Part shown: positions 26,848 to 36,659 of the stretch, in pieces
How the letters are laid out: every line of letters begins with the position of its first letter
Numbering within the stretch: the stretch's first letter is position 1
From: CALRQJ02 sp943370285
Lineage (GTDB): Bacteria; Bacteroidota; Bacteroidia; Chitinophagales; Chitinophagaceae
Direction: 5' to 3'
DNA length: 64,000 bases
NCBI GenBank assembly: GCA_943370285.1
Contig: CALRQJ020000009.1
Coordinates: forward strand, 62,001 to 126,000
Made by a program: the position numbers and the translations under genes
The notes under the pieces: generated by a model
Told to the model about the DNA's origin: nothing
Database searches by the model: none
Seen by the model: the letters and a program-made list of their open reading frames with translations, nothing else

Positions 26848-27936
26848 TTACTTGATTATTTCTTGCAACTTACTTATCAATTCAGGACCACGAAGGTTTT
26901 TACCTATAATTTTTCCAGATGGATCTATCAATAAATTCTGCGGAATAGAACTAATTTGAAATTGTCTGGCTACAGCATTGTTCCAATACTGCAAATCACT
27001 TACATGCGGCCAAGTCAAATTATCATCTTGAATTGCTTTTAACCAATTGGCTTTATCTTGATCCAATGAAACACCTAATACTGTAAAATTTTTAGCTTTA
27101 AACTGTTGATATGCGGCTACAACATTTGGATTTTCTACTCTGCAGGGTCTGCACCAACTTGCCCAAAAATCTATCAATACATATTTGCCTCTAAAAGAAG
27201 ATAACCGAACAGGAATATTAGCCGTATCATTTTGTACAAAATCTGGTGCAGTACTTCCTATAGAACCTATTCTAGCATCATTGATTGTCTTTTCAATCAT
27301 GGCTGCATACATGCCTTTCTTTGCAGTAGGAAGCAAGCTATTGTACTTCTCCTCTAATTCATCTGGCCCACCTAACAATGGATTAATGACAAACATCAAA
27401 AAAGTAGTAACAGGAGAACCAGGTTTTTCAACAATAAAACGATTCAATTCAGCCACAGCTTTCGTTTTCAGTCCGTTGAAAACTACAATCATACTATCTC
27501 TTTTCTTGCCGGCTTGCGCTGCATTTATTTTAGCTGCCAAATCATTCAGCTTTGTTTTGATGGGGTCAAAGCGTTGTTGATACAATTGATAATCTGCTTG
27601 CAAAGCCGATCCTTTTACCGCTAATTTTTTAATCGCTTTTGCATCGCCGGTAATTGTTACGTTATCCGCCCCCATAAACAATTCTACATTGTCTTTATAG
27701 CCGATAAATGCCAATTGATAAATGTTGGCTTCACTCAATTTACCGGACAAAGTAAACTTTCCACCCTGACTGTATGTGGTAGCGTACACTTCACTTGATT
27801 CACCGGGATTAGCTAAAAACACCATCGTACTATCTGCCAATCCTTTGATGTTTCCTGAAATAGAGAAACTATTATTATCATTTTGCGCTGCTGAAAAAAG
27901 CGGCAATAAAGCGGCAAGTATAAAAATCTGCTTCAT
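26848..27936 (-). CDS. TlpA-family thiol-disulfide oxidoreductase with DUF4369 domain
   Basis: A 362-residue exported protein with a signal peptide (MKQIFILAALLPLFSAA) and an N-terminal DUF4369 domain (FSISGNIKGLADSTMVFLANPG). A helical linker and a C-terminal thioredoxin-fold TlpA/ResA domain with active site WASWCRPCRVENP follow. These periplasmic reductants act in disulfide turnover, for example during cytochrome c maturation. Specific partners are not shown here. The ATG follows immediately after the hisIE stop codon. Confidence 0.88.
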   Translation of the reverse strand: MKQIFILAALLPLFSAAQNDNNSFSISGNIKGLADSTMVFLANPGESSEVYATTYSQGGKFTLSGKLSEANIYQLAFIGYKDNVELFMGADNVTITGDAKAIKKLAVKGSALQADYQLYQQRFDPIKTKLNDLAAKINAAQAGKKRDSMIVVFNGLKTKAVAELNRFIVEKPGSPVTTFLMFVINPLLGGPDELEEKYNSLLPTAKKGMYAAMIEKTINDARIGSIGSTAPDFVQNDTANIPVRLSSFRGKYVLIDFWASWCRPCRVENPNVVAAYQQFKAKNFTVLGVSLDQDKANWLKAIQDDNLTWPHVSDLQYWNNAVARQFQISSIPQNLLIDPSGKIIGKNLRGPELISKLQEIIK

Positions 27937-28557
27937 TTATTTTGAATGTCTTTGTTCTAAAATTTGAGTAACGTCGTGCAATTTATAGCCTTTTGCGTTA
28001 AGCAAAACCAAATAATGGAAGAGTAAATCAGCCGCTTCGTTTAAAAACAGTTCCTTATTGTCATCTTTTGCTTCTATCACCAATTCAACGGCTTCTTCCC
28101 CAACTTTTTGGGCTACTTTGTTAATGCCTTTCGACATCAACTTAGCTACGTAAGATTCATCCGGCGAAGCCTTACTGCGTAAAGCAATTATTTCTTCGAG
28201 ATAAGAAACAAAATCTTCTTTACGGTTCTTTTCGGTCCAGCAAGTATCGGCACCGGTATGACAAACCGGACCAACAGGATGCACTTTAACCAACAATGTA
28301 TCGTTATCACAATCCACTGCAATGCTTTTCAACTCCAAGAAGTTGCCACTCTCCTCGCCTTTCGTCCAAAGTCTTTGTTTACTGCGACTGAAAAAAGTAA
28401 CTTTTCCGGTAGCTTCGGTTTGTTGCAGTGCCGCTTCATTCATAAAACCAAGCATCAATACTTTTTGGGTATCATAATCTTGAATAATGGCCGGCACCAA
28501 ACCATCGGCATATTTGCTAAAATCTAATTGTAGTAATCCGTTTGAAGTAGTACTCAT
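27937..28557 (-). CDS. hisIE: bifunctional phosphoribosyl-AMP cyclohydrolase / phosphoribosyl-ATP pyrophosphohydrolase
   Basis: Catalyses steps 2 and 3 of histidine synthesis. The HisI part (residues about 1-120) has QDYDTQKVLMLGFMNEAALQQTEATGKVTFFSRSKQRLWTKGEESGN and the metal-binding DCDNDTLLVKVHPVGPVCHTGADTCW. The HisE part (about 125-206) has KGINKVAQKVGEEAVELVIEAKDDNKELFLNEAADLLFHYLVLL. The 206-residue length is standard for the fusion. No other his gene is nearby. It is directly followed by the TlpA-like gene. Confidence 0.96.
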   Translation of the reverse strand: MSTTSNGLLQLDFSKYADGLVPAIIQDYDTQKVLMLGFMNEAALQQTEATGKVTFFSRSKQRLWTKGEESGNFLELKSIAVDCDNDTLLVKVHPVGPVCHTGADTCWTEKNRKEDFVSYLEEIIALRSKASPDESYVAKLMSKGINKVAQKVGEEAVELVIEAKDDNKELFLNEAADLLFHYLVLLNAKGYKLHDVTQILEQRHSK

Positions 28558-28592
28558 CCTTGCTATAAAATTATTTACAAATTATCTTTCTA

Positions 28593-29015
28593 TTACCGCT
28601 GTTCAATCAAGTATCTAACCGCCAATTCGTATCCTTTCATTCCCAAACCAAAAATACTACCCACACTTTTTCCGGAAACATGAGATAGTTTTCTAAAATC
28701 TTCTCTGGCATGTACATTAGAAATATGCACTTCGATTACCGGTGTTTTAATGGCAGCAATTGCATCACCTAATGCTACAGAAGTATGGGTATAACCTCCG
28801 GGATTTATAACAATACCATCAAATTCAAAACCAATGCGTTGTAGTTCGTTAATCAATTCTCCCTCTACGTTACTTTGAAAATAAGTAAACTGCACTTGCG
28901 GAAAAACGGACTTCAAAGTTTCGAAGTATGCTTCAAATGATTGATTGCCGTAAATATCGGTTTCTCGTTTGCCTAACAAATTAAGATTTGGTCCGTTGAT
29001 GATGGCTATTTGCAT
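28593..29015 (-). CDS. aroQ: type II 3-dehydroquinate dehydratase
   Basis: Converts 3-dehydroquinate to 3-dehydroshikimate in the shikimate pathway. The 140-residue protein has all family blocks: INGPNLNLLGKRETDIYG (active-site Arg/Tyr loop), EGELINELQRIG, INPGGYTHTSVALGDAIAAI and EVHISNVHAREDFRKLSHVS (catalytic His). A promoter-like box precedes it. Confidence 0.96.
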   Translation of the reverse strand: MQIAIINGPNLNLLGKRETDIYGNQSFEAYFETLKSVFPQVQFTYFQSNVEGELINELQRIGFEFDGIVINPGGYTHTSVALGDAIAAIKTPVIEVHISNVHAREDFRKLSHVSGKSVGSIFGLGMKGYELAVRYLIEQR

Positions 29016-29032
29016 GCTTCACAATTAAGTTT

Positions 29033-29040
29033 CAAAAATA
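29033..29040 (-). promoter_or_regulatory. -7 promoter box of aroQ
   Basis: On the minus strand TATTTTTG matches TAnnTTTG exactly, 17 bp upstream of the aroQ start. Confidence 0.45.
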
Positions 29041-29073
29041 GCCCATTTACATGGGATGCCTATTGAACGCTGA

Positions 29074-30174
29074 TTAGTTTTGCATCATAGCCACAAAATC
29101 ATCAAACAAATAACGAGAATCGTGTGGACCCGGTGTGGCTTCGGGATGGTATTGTACACTGAAAGCCGGTTTGCCTTTCACTCGAATACCTTCGATGCTA
29201 TCATCATTCAAATTAACATGAGTAATTTCAATATCAGGGTGATGATGAACCGCTTCGGGATCAACACCAAAGCCATGATTTTGGGTGGTGATTTCACTTT
29301 TTCCGGTAATTATATTTTTAACCGGATGGTTCAACCCTCTATGACCATGGTGCATTTTAAAGGTTGGAATACCATTTGCTAAAGCCAACAATTGATGACC
29401 CAAACAAATACCAAAAGTGGGTTTGTTTTCTGCTAAAATGGCTTTCACTGTTTCAACTGCATAAGGCATGGCAGCAGGGTCGCCGGGACCGTTTGAGATG
29501 AAATATCCGTTAGGGTTAAATGCTTTTAATCTGCTGAAAGGTGTTTTGGCAGGATGCACTCTAACATGTACACCACGACTAACCATACAATCTAAAATAT
29601 GTTGTTTGATACCAAAGTCAATCACCGAAACTTTTAATGGCGAATTCACATCACCCAACTCATATTCTTCGGTAGTAGTAACAGTACTAGCCAATTCTAA
29701 TCCATCCATATTTGGACATTTGGCTAGCTCATTTTTCAGTTCTTCTATGTCTAAAATTTCAGAAGAAATGATGCAATTCATAGCACCTTTAGTTCTCACA
29801 TGTGCTACCAAAGATCGGGTATCAACACCTTCAATCGCTACAATATCATTTTCTTTCAGGTATTTATCTAAAGAAGAGGATGCTTGAATACGGCTATACA
29901 ATTCTTCCAAATTTCTGCCAATCAATCCACGAATCTTTACGGAAGCACTCTCTACATCAGTTGGTTTTACACCATAATTACCTACATGCACATTATTCAT
30001 AATGAGCATTTGACCGGTGTAGCTAGGGTCTGTAAACACTTCTTGATAACCCGTCATACCTGTGTTGAAACAAATTTCGCCGGCAGTAGTACCAGATTTA
30101 CCAAAAGATTTACCGTAAAAAACATGGCCATCGGCCAAAAGTAGAATTGCAGGTTGCTGCTGAGGTTGCGTCAT
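29074..30174 (-). CDS. carA: carbamoyl-phosphate synthase small subunit
   Basis: CarA releases ammonia from glutamine for carbamoyl phosphate, used in pyrimidine and arginine synthesis. The N-terminal CarA domain (LLADGHVFYGKSFGKSGTTAGEICFNTGMTGYQEVFTDPSYTGQ) precedes a class I glutamine amidotransferase domain. The latter has the nucleophile in FGICLGHQLLALANG and the His/Glu pair in SVQYHPEATPGPHDS. The 366-residue length is normal. The large subunit carB is not adjacent in this window. Confidence 0.96.
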   Translation of the reverse strand: MTQPQQQPAILLLADGHVFYGKSFGKSGTTAGEICFNTGMTGYQEVFTDPSYTGQMLIMNNVHVGNYGVKPTDVESASVKIRGLIGRNLEELYSRIQASSSLDKYLKENDIVAIEGVDTRSLVAHVRTKGAMNCIISSEILDIEELKNELAKCPNMDGLELASTVTTTEEYELGDVNSPLKVSVIDFGIKQHILDCMVSRGVHVRVHPAKTPFSRLKAFNPNGYFISNGPGDPAAMPYAVETVKAILAENKPTFGICLGHQLLALANGIPTFKMHHGHRGLNHPVKNIITGKSEITTQNHGFGVDPEAVHHHPDIEITHVNLNDDSIEGIRVKGKPAFSVQYHPEATPGPHDSRYLFDDFVAMMQN

Positions 30175-30258
30175 TGTAGAGAAGAATTTTGCAAAGAAAA
30201 CTCTTCAAACCCAAAAAAGCAGAAAAAATTATTAACGAACGAATAAGAAAACAAAAAA

Positions 30259-30614
30259 GCTACAAACCTCGTAAGCCGGATTCTGTTTCAACACTGTCAT
30301 TTATCTTGCCCCAACATTACTGCAGAGGTCTAGCTGCCTACCCTGGTTCATCGAACGGGCCGCTCTCAATCGAACCTATACGTGGCATTACAGCACCCAA
30401 GGTTTACCCGTAACGATTGTTGCCAACCGCTACCGTAGGCTTTTACCCTACATTTTCACCCTTACTATACAACCTAAGCTGCAAAGCGGTTATTTTCTGT
30501 GGCACTGTCTGTGTACCTAAAAGATACCCTGGCCGTTAGCCAGTGGGTTGCCCTGTACTGTCCGGACTTTCCTCCTTTTCGTAAACCGAAAAAGCGACAG
30601 TTCGGGTTTGTAGC
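30259..30614 (-). ncRNA. rnpB: RNase P RNA (bacterial type A)
   Basis: The catalytic RNA of RNase P, which matures tRNA 5' ends. Read on the minus strand, the hallmark GAGGAAAGTCCGGACA (J/P near the 5' side, about 30560-30575) and the 3' hallmark ACAGAATCCGGCTTAC (about 30271-30286) are both present. The ends are set by helix P1: GCTACAAACC at 30605-30614 on the minus strand pairs with GGTTTGTAGC near 30259-30268. The length of 356 nt is normal. Small frames across it are not genes. Confidence 0.95.
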
Positions 30615-30618
30615 ACAG

Positions 30619-30626
30619 CAAAGATA
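30619..30626 (-). promoter_or_regulatory. -7 promoter box of rnpB
   Basis: On the minus strand TATCTTTG matches TAnnTTTG exactly and lies 5 nt before the P1-defined 5' end of the RNA, the right distance for transcription to start at or near 30614. Confidence 0.6.
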
Positions 30627-30654
30627 GGCTTTCAAAAACTGGTGCTGTTTTTAG

Positions 30655-31674
30655 TTAGTACTGAAAAAATATTTCGGTAGCACCATAGCCAAATCTTGGA
30701 TCGTATTGGTTGATGAAGGTTTTTACTTCTTTTCTTACCTTCAACAAATCATGTATTTCTTCTTTTAATTTACCCTTGCCTACACCATGAATGACAATGA
30801 GATTAGGCATGCGATGAGCAATAGCCAAATCGTACCATTTTTCAAACTCTTTCAATTGCAGGGTTACAATTTCGAAATTGCTCATATTACGGTAATCGTC
30901 GGCAATTTTTTCGATATGTAAATCAACTACTGAACGGGCTGGGGCCAAATGTTTTCTAGCTTCATTTGCTGCATATACTTTAAAACCTCTGGCGGCTAAG
31001 CTATCTAAAGGCAAACTGTCGCCGTAGGTTTTATCTGGAAATACTTCCAGCAATTTGTAACCGAAGAATGGTTCGTTTTTGGCTTTTAATTCTTCAATCC
31101 GTTGAAACAACTGTTTGGGCTTGATTTTGAAGTTGGCTTCACAGAAGTCGGCCTTCAACTTATCCGGTTTAGTCAGCGAAAACTCAAAACTAAACGTTGG
31201 ACTATCGTTTAAATCTTCAAAGGGAACATCGTGTAAATAGAAATCGGCAAAGGGACGAACTTCATTTTCCAATTCGAAATCAGCCTTGCCAAAAAATAAT
31301 AACTTATAGTGAAAGCGGTATGCCTGGTCGGTTTTATTAACCAGATATACTTTTAATTGTTCCACCACTTCATCACCAAAAACATCGGTTTCAAATTTTG
31401 GGAAGAAAGAAATCCACACCCCATCTGCTTCCTTTACTTTATCGGGATTTCGTTCAACTTTTAATTGATCAACAAACTGTTTTTGTTTTTTTGGAGGAAA
31501 CAATTTTTTCTCCGTAAACCTTTTAAAATACGGAAAATCAATCTGATCCATATATGCTGGAAATTTAACGCCTCTAACCTCAATCATCACCATATTATCG
31601 TTGATGATATCGATTACTTCTCCTTCTTCGTTGCTGTGAAGTACTAAAATCTTATCGCCAATCTCATATTTCAT
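30655..31674 (-). CDS. DUF2027/Smr domain protein
   Basis: A 339-residue protein. The N-terminal region (MKYEIGDKILVLHSNEEGEVIDIINDNMVMIEVRGVKFPAYMDQIDFPYFKRF) is followed by the DUF2027 beta-sandwich. The C-terminal Smr domain has VDLHIEKI and the motif VIHGVGKGKLKEEIHDLL. Smr domains bind or cut nucleic acids (MutS2, ribosome-rescue Smr proteins). The combined DUF2027-Smr protein is characteristic of Bacteroidota, and its substrate is not known to me. Confidence 0.85.
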   Translation of the reverse strand: MKYEIGDKILVLHSNEEGEVIDIINDNMVMIEVRGVKFPAYMDQIDFPYFKRFTEKKLFPPKKQKQFVDQLKVERNPDKVKEADGVWISFFPKFETDVFGDEVVEQLKVYLVNKTDQAYRFHYKLLFFGKADFELENEVRPFADFYLHDVPFEDLNDSPTFSFEFSLTKPDKLKADFCEANFKIKPKQLFQRIEELKAKNEPFFGYKLLEVFPDKTYGDSLPLDSLAARGFKVYAANEARKHLAPARSVVDLHIEKIADDYRNMSNFEIVTLQLKEFEKWYDLAIAHRMPNLIVIHGVGKGKLKEEIHDLLKVRKEVKTFINQYDPRFGYGATEIFFQY

Positions 31675-31689
31675 GAAGCAAAGGTAAAG

Positions 31690-31721
31690 ATTGCAATTGG
31701 ATGGTATTAAAACTTACATTT
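31690..31721 (+). promoter_or_regulatory. promoter of the histidine kinase gene
   Basis: A -33-like TTG (31690-31692) and an exact -7 box TACATTTG (31714-31721) are separated by 21 bp, fitting the Bacteroidota promoter pattern. The ATG is 45 bp further on. Confidence 0.55.
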
Positions 31722-31766
31722 GTATAATTAATTTGATGTATAGTTAACCCAAATTAACAACAACCT

Positions 31767-33713
31767 ATGAAATGGAGTGCAACTGCCCTTGCGTTATGCT
31801 TGAGTATCCTACTAATGGGTCAATCCAAGGACGAATTGCTATTAAAATTGAAAAAGGCCGGTGCAGACACTTCTACCGTAAGAATGTACGGAAGAATCAG
31901 CCGTTTTTACATGACTACTCAACCTGACTCTGCTACCTATTATATTGGCGAAGGTCTAAAAATGGCTAAAGCCATTAATGATAGATTGGGTGAGGGCATG
32001 ATGGTTTCTCAATTAGGCTCACTAAATGAAATACACGGAAACCTTGGTTTATCGGAGAAATATCACATTGAAGCATTATCCATTTTTGAAGAGTTAGGCG
32101 ATAAAAAAGCCATTGCACAAGGCAAAAACGGACTTGGCATTATAGAAGGTAAAAAAGGAAATTATGCAAAAGCAACCACCTTATTTTTAGATGCCTTGGC
32201 CATTTTCAAATCGTTGAATAATGTTTCAGGCATTGTACAATGCTATATTAAGCTAGGCACTGTAAACGATTTTAATAATAATCCAAAGCAAGCATTGGAA
32301 TATTATACCAAGGCCATGGAGTTGAACAAAAATGACACAACTAGTAATGCTTATTTCACACTATTAAACAATATCGGGATAATTTATGCCAAGACGGGCA
32401 ACATGAAAAAAGCCCTTACTTATTTTGAAAAAGGACTACCGGGAAGTAATAATCCAAAGATGATTGATGTCCATATTAGCCTCTTAAATAGTGCTATGAA
32501 AGCAAGTGCTATTTTGGGTGAAAAGGCAAAAGCACTGAATTACCATAATAAAGTGATTTCAAAAGCCAGAGAATATAATTTACCAGATGATGAAGCAAGA
32601 GCATTAATTAACTATGCTGATGAATTATTAGAAAATAATAACAGCCTTGCCATTGAGTATTATATTAAGGCGTTGGAGTTAGCCAATCAAGCTGGTAACA
32701 AAGAGTTTATTGCAGAAATTAATTTAGGTCTTTCGCAACTATACAAACAAGAAGAAAATTACAAAGGTGCGTTTACAGCACTCGAAACCTATCAACGCAT
32801 TCATGATAGTTTATACAACATTAATAAAACAAGAGAGTTAGCTAGTTTATTTGCCAGCTTCGAACTCAATGAATCGAAGAGCAAGATTAAAGAATTGGAA
32901 CTAACCAATAAACAAAGAACAGCTGAACGAAACTTGGTGATAGGTGCAATTGTTGGGATTTTATTAATCTTTTTTATTTTATGGTACTACTATCATAAGA
33001 ATGCAAAACTTACTGCTCAACTGCAAGAATCAAATAAAGTAAAGGATAAGATATTCTCCATCATTGGGCATGATTTAAAAGCACCTGTAGCAGGATTGGT
33101 ACAAACTTTAGATTTGCTAGATGCCGGTGTGATTGATGAAGAACAACAAAAATTCATCATCAATACATTGAAAAAACAAACCCAACTAACCTATGATACA
33201 CTTGATGCATTATTGAAATGGGGGCAAGCTCAATTGCAAGGTGTTGTTGTTAATCCACAAACTTTTCAAACAAAAGCAATCATCAGCAGAAATATTGAAA
33301 TATTGAAAAAGCAGGCTGATGAAAAATCGATACAAATTATTGATACAACAGCTGATAATACAGCCATTACAGCGGATCCTAACCATTTTGAATTTGTAAT
33401 TCGAAACTTATTGTCAAATGCAATTAAATTCACTGATAACAATGGTTTAATTGAAATTGCTGCCAATCTGAATCCTACAAATGATGGTATTATTTTTAAG
33501 GTAAAAGACAATGGAAAAGGAATTGCTCAAGAGCAATTAGACAAATTTTTGACCTCTACTATTAAAGTGTCTTTTGGTACCAATGGCGAAAAAGGAACCG
33601 GTTTAGGACTGCTCTTAAGCAAAGAATTTATTAAAGCCAATAAGGGCAAGATTTGGGCCAATAGTAAAGAAGGAGAAGGAAGCACTTTCTACTTTGACTT
33701 GAAGAAAGCGTAA
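31767..33713 (+). CDS. tetratricopeptide-repeat sensor histidine kinase
   Basis: A 648-residue kinase with a signal-peptide-like N-terminus and about seven TPR motifs (residues 40-360; examples GNLGLSEKYHIEALSIFEELGD, GNYAKATTLFLDALAIFKSLNN, NMKKALTYFEKGLPG). One membrane helix (LVIGAIVGILLIFFILWYYYH) precedes a cytoplasmic kinase. The H-box is IFSIIGHDLKAPVAGL, the N-box is VIRNLLSNAIKF, and the G-boxes are VKDNGKGI and GTGLGLLLSKEFI. TPR kinases sense unknown periplasmic cues in Bacteroidota. No response regulator lies next to it, so the partner is unknown. Confidence 0.92.
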   Translation: MKWSATALALCLSILLMGQSKDELLLKLKKAGADTSTVRMYGRISRFYMTTQPDSATYYIGEGLKMAKAINDRLGEGMMVSQLGSLNEIHGNLGLSEKYHIEALSIFEELGDKKAIAQGKNGLGIIEGKKGNYAKATTLFLDALAIFKSLNNVSGIVQCYIKLGTVNDFNNNPKQALEYYTKAMELNKNDTTSNAYFTLLNNIGIIYAKTGNMKKALTYFEKGLPGSNNPKMIDVHISLLNSAMKASAILGEKAKALNYHNKVISKAREYNLPDDEARALINYADELLENNNSLAIEYYIKALELANQAGNKEFIAEINLGLSQLYKQEENYKGAFTALETYQRIHDSLYNINKTRELASLFASFELNESKSKIKELELTNKQRTAERNLVIGAIVGILLIFFILWYYYHKNAKLTAQLQESNKVKDKIFSIIGHDLKAPVAGLVQTLDLLDAGVIDEEQQKFIINTLKKQTQLTYDTLDALLKWGQAQLQGVVVNPQTFQTKAIISRNIEILKKQADEKSIQIIDTTADNTAITADPNHFEFVIRNLLSNAIKFTDNNGLIEIAANLNPTNDGIIFKVKDNGKGIAQEQLDKFLTSTIKVSFGTNGEKGTGLGLLLSKEFIKANKGKIWANSKEGEGSTFYFDLKKA

Positions 33714-33734
33714 ATAATTTATATACCTAGAATG

Positions 33735-33772
33735 AAAAAATCCGCTTCAATATCAATCGAAGCGGATTTTTT
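33735..33772. terminator. bidirectional terminator between the kinase and permease genes
   Basis: AAAAAATCCGCTTC and GAAGCGGATTTTTT form a 14-bp perfect stem around a 10-nt loop, with A/T runs on both sides. It can serve the plus-strand kinase and the minus-strand permease. Confidence 0.9.
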
Positions 33773-33784
33773 ATGACGAATACT

Positions 33785-35467
33785 TTACTGTGCTAGTTTG
33801 CTTCGTTTTCGACTGTAAAGAAAATAAATACAAAGCCCTAAGCCCATCCACACAAAAAACCATAACCAACTTACTGCAGGAATTTCAATCATTAAATACA
33901 AACAACACAAAGCACCAAATATGGGAATGAAAGAATAATTGCGTAAGAAAGTTAATACGGCCGTCATTACGGCAATGAGCACAAAAATGAGAAATAAAAT
34001 TTCTTGATAACCCTCACTAGTAATATTATCAAAAGCAGCTGAAAGTCTGCCGCTGAATAACCAAATAAATCCGGCTACACATAACGGTATAATAATTTTT
34101 CCATTGATATAAGGCAACTTAAATTTCCCTTTTACACCCGGGCCTTGAATTCTGGGCAACATCAATACACCAAAACAAACCAAAACAAATGCAAACAAAG
34201 TTCCTATGCTTGTTAAATCCGTAACAATGCTACTTGGGATAAACAAAGTAGGAATGGCTACCAAAAATCCGGTAACGATGGTGGCAAATGATGGTGTTTG
34301 ATATTTAGGATGTACTTGTGCAAATTTCTTCGGCAACAAACCATCTCTACTCATACTCATCCATATTCTTGGTTGCCCTAATTGAAATACCAATAGCACA
34401 CTTGTAGTTGCAACAACGGCACTAATAGAAATAATATAACCCACCCATTTTAAATTCACTTTTTCAAATACATAAGCTAATGGGTCATCCACTTTCAACT
34501 CGGTATAATTTACCATACCGGTTAACACCAAAGCAATTAAAATGTAGAGAATGGTACAAATAACCAAAGAGTAAATCATACCTCTTGGCAAATCTCGTTG
34601 TGGATTTTTACATTCTTCAGCAGTGGTAGAAATAGCATCAAACCCAATATAGGCATAGAATACAGCCGACACACCAGCCAAAACACCGGTCATTCCATTA
34701 GGTAAAAAAGGATCCCAATTATTGGTGTCTACATAAAAAAAGCCCATAACAATTACGAATACGATAACAGCAATTTTAAATACCACCATAAAATTGGTAC
34801 TCTTTTTACTTTCTTTAATACCGATATAAGCAATCACCGTAATTAATACCACTATGAGAAATGCCGGAAGATTGATGAACAAATGTTTACCGGCAATGAT
34901 TGGTGCCGAATCCCACGCTGCAATCGCCGCTTTCATGGTAGCGGTAAGTGGTGTGCCTGCTTGAATAGCCGCTTGTGCTGCATTGTAATTATCAGATGCT
35001 GTAAACGGATTAGTAAGTAACCAACCGGGCAATTGAATACCTAATCCTTGCAATAAATTATTAAAATAACCACTCCAACTAATGGCTACTACAATATTGC
35101 CAATGGCATATTCTAGTATCAAGGCCCACCCTATAATCCAGGCTACTAATTCGCCAAAACTAACATAAGCATAGGTATAGGCACTACCGTTAATAGGCAC
35201 TCTACTTGCGAACTCGGCATAGCACAATGCACTAAATCCGCAAGTAATAGCAGTGATGATAAATAAAAGGGAAATACCCGGACCGCCATTAAAAGCAGCC
35301 GAACCAATAGTAGAAAAAATACCTGCACCAACAATAGCAGCAATACCCATAAAAGTCAGGTCTCTTACACCCAACACTTTATTTAAGCCTTTGGAATGTG
35401 CATCGGCAAGATCTGAATCTGCAACAATTTTAGCAATAGATTTTGTACGAAATAATGAATTCGCCAT
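33785..35467 (-). CDS. APC-family amino acid permease
   Basis: About 560 residues with 12 or more membrane helices. The APC signature LTFMGIAAIVGAGIFSTIGSAAFNGGPGISLLFIITAITCGFSALCYAEFASRVPINGSAYTYAYVSFGEL covers helices 1-3, with the unwound GAGIF substrate site. It transports amino acids or polyamines across the inner membrane; the substrate cannot be told. I start at MANSLFRTKSIAKIVADSD (35467), because the 21 extra residues of the longer frame are not like the family start. A near-match -7 box (TATCTTTC) lies upstream. Confidence 0.9.
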   Translation of the reverse strand: MANSLFRTKSIAKIVADSDLADAHSKGLNKVLGVRDLTFMGIAAIVGAGIFSTIGSAAFNGGPGISLLFIITAITCGFSALCYAEFASRVPINGSAYTYAYVSFGELVAWIIGWALILEYAIGNIVVAISWSGYFNNLLQGLGIQLPGWLLTNPFTASDNYNAAQAAIQAGTPLTATMKAAIAAWDSAPIIAGKHLFINLPAFLIVVLITVIAYIGIKESKKSTNFMVVFKIAVIVFVIVMGFFYVDTNNWDPFLPNGMTGVLAGVSAVFYAYIGFDAISTTAEECKNPQRDLPRGMIYSLVICTILYILIALVLTGMVNYTELKVDDPLAYVFEKVNLKWVGYIISISAVVATTSVLLVFQLGQPRIWMSMSRDGLLPKKFAQVHPKYQTPSFATIVTGFLVAIPTLFIPSSIVTDLTSIGTLFAFVLVCFGVLMLPRIQGPGVKGKFKLPYINGKIIIPLCVAGFIWLFSGRLSAAFDNITSEGYQEILFLIFVLIAVMTAVLTFLRNYSFIPIFGALCCLYLMIEIPAVSWLWFFVWMGLGLCIYFLYSRKRSKLAQ

Positions 35468-35576
35468 AGCAATTAGTTTGGAAGGGAAAGATAGGGATTT
35501 GCCGTCATTTGTAAAAAATGACCTTAACAATGAAAGAAGTCTGTTGATTACAAGAAGAAAATGAAATAGCAGTACA

Positions 35577-36638
35577 CTATATATTAATCACTTGTTTGGA
35601 AGCATTACTTGTATAAGCCGCTTCTATTACACGTATCACTTGTAAACCATCTTCGGCGGTTACCGGCAGCGGTTCTTGAAAACGGATAGTATGATAAATA
35701 CCATCAAAATAATCCATGTATCTACCGGCCAAAGAGGGTACCATTTCTCTGATTATTTTTCCATCAATATTTGTATGAATTAAACCCCACTCCGATTCGG
35801 GTTCTCTTCCCCAGCCGTAGGAATCAGGGATATCACCACGTAACAAGGCTTCTTCCTGAATATTAGTTTTTGGCTTGATGAATGTTCCTTTAGTACCATG
35901 AATAACATAACCGGGAATAGGCTCTCTGGCTACATAAGTACTCTTTAATCGTACTCTTAATGCATGATCGTAGAATAAAATCAATTCAAAATAATCATCT
36001 ACTTTACTAATGGGTCGCATAATACCAATATCTGCAAAAATGGCTTTTGGCCAACCAAATAATTGAAGGGCTTGATCAATAATATGAGCACCCAAATCGT
36101 ATAAAGTACCAGTGCCTTTTACCGGCGTTTCTTTATGTGTTTTGTAACTTAACTTGTCAACAAATCGGTCGAAGTGAATTTCAGCTTCTACAATATCGCC
36201 TAACATGCCCTCATCCAGTACTTTTTTGATGGTGCGATAATCACTATCGTAACGACGATTTTGATAAGCAGATAAACATAAATCTTTATCCTTTGCAATT
36301 TGAATCAACTCGGCTCCTTCTTCCACCGTTACAGTAAAAGGCTTTTCGACAATGACATGTTTACCGGCTAATAATGCTTGCTTGGCAAAATCGTAATGCG
36401 TAATATTAGGTGTGTTGACAATAACAAGTTCTATCGCTTCATCAGAAAGAATAGCATTGTAATTATTGAATGATAAAGCATTGGGATACAGTTCCTGAAT
36501 CAGTTGTTTACTGCGTTCCCAAGCACCATACAAATGAAAACCGGGATGAGCTTGCACAAACGGTGCATGAAACAATTTACCCGACATACCAAAGGAACAA
36601 AGTGCAGTATTGATAGGCAGTACAGTTGTTTGTTCCAT
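35577..36638 (-). CDS. Gfo/Idh/MocA family oxidoreductase
   Basis: A 353-residue NAD(P)-dependent dehydrogenase. The Rossmann N-terminus contains CSFGMSGKLFHAPFVQAHPGFHLYGAWERS, then NTPNITHYDFAKQALLAGKHVIVEKPFTVTVEEG with the conserved EKP. LCLSAYQNRRYDSDYRTIK starts the C-terminal substrate domain, which also has GTLYDLGAHIIDQALQLFG. Family members oxidise sugars, inositols or related polyols; no substrate is indicated. It lies 21 bp after the ccmF gene and may be co-transcribed with it. Confidence 0.88.
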   Translation of the reverse strand: MEQTTVLPINTALCSFGMSGKLFHAPFVQAHPGFHLYGAWERSKQLIQELYPNALSFNNYNAILSDEAIELVIVNTPNITHYDFAKQALLAGKHVIVEKPFTVTVEEGAELIQIAKDKDLCLSAYQNRRYDSDYRTIKKVLDEGMLGDIVEAEIHFDRFVDKLSYKTHKETPVKGTGTLYDLGAHIIDQALQLFGWPKAIFADIGIMRPISKVDDYFELILFYDHALRVRLKSTYVAREPIPGYVIHGTKGTFIKPKTNIQEEALLRGDIPDSYGWGREPESEWGLIHTNIDGKIIREMVPSLAGRYMDYFDGIYHTIRFQEPLPVTAEDGLQVIRVIEAAYTSNASKQVINI

Positions 36639-36659
36639 GATACGCAGCTATAAGTGTAA

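Noticed and set aside
30189..30413. Small plus-strand coding frame
   Set aside because: It lies mostly across RNase P RNA on the other strand and has no protein features.
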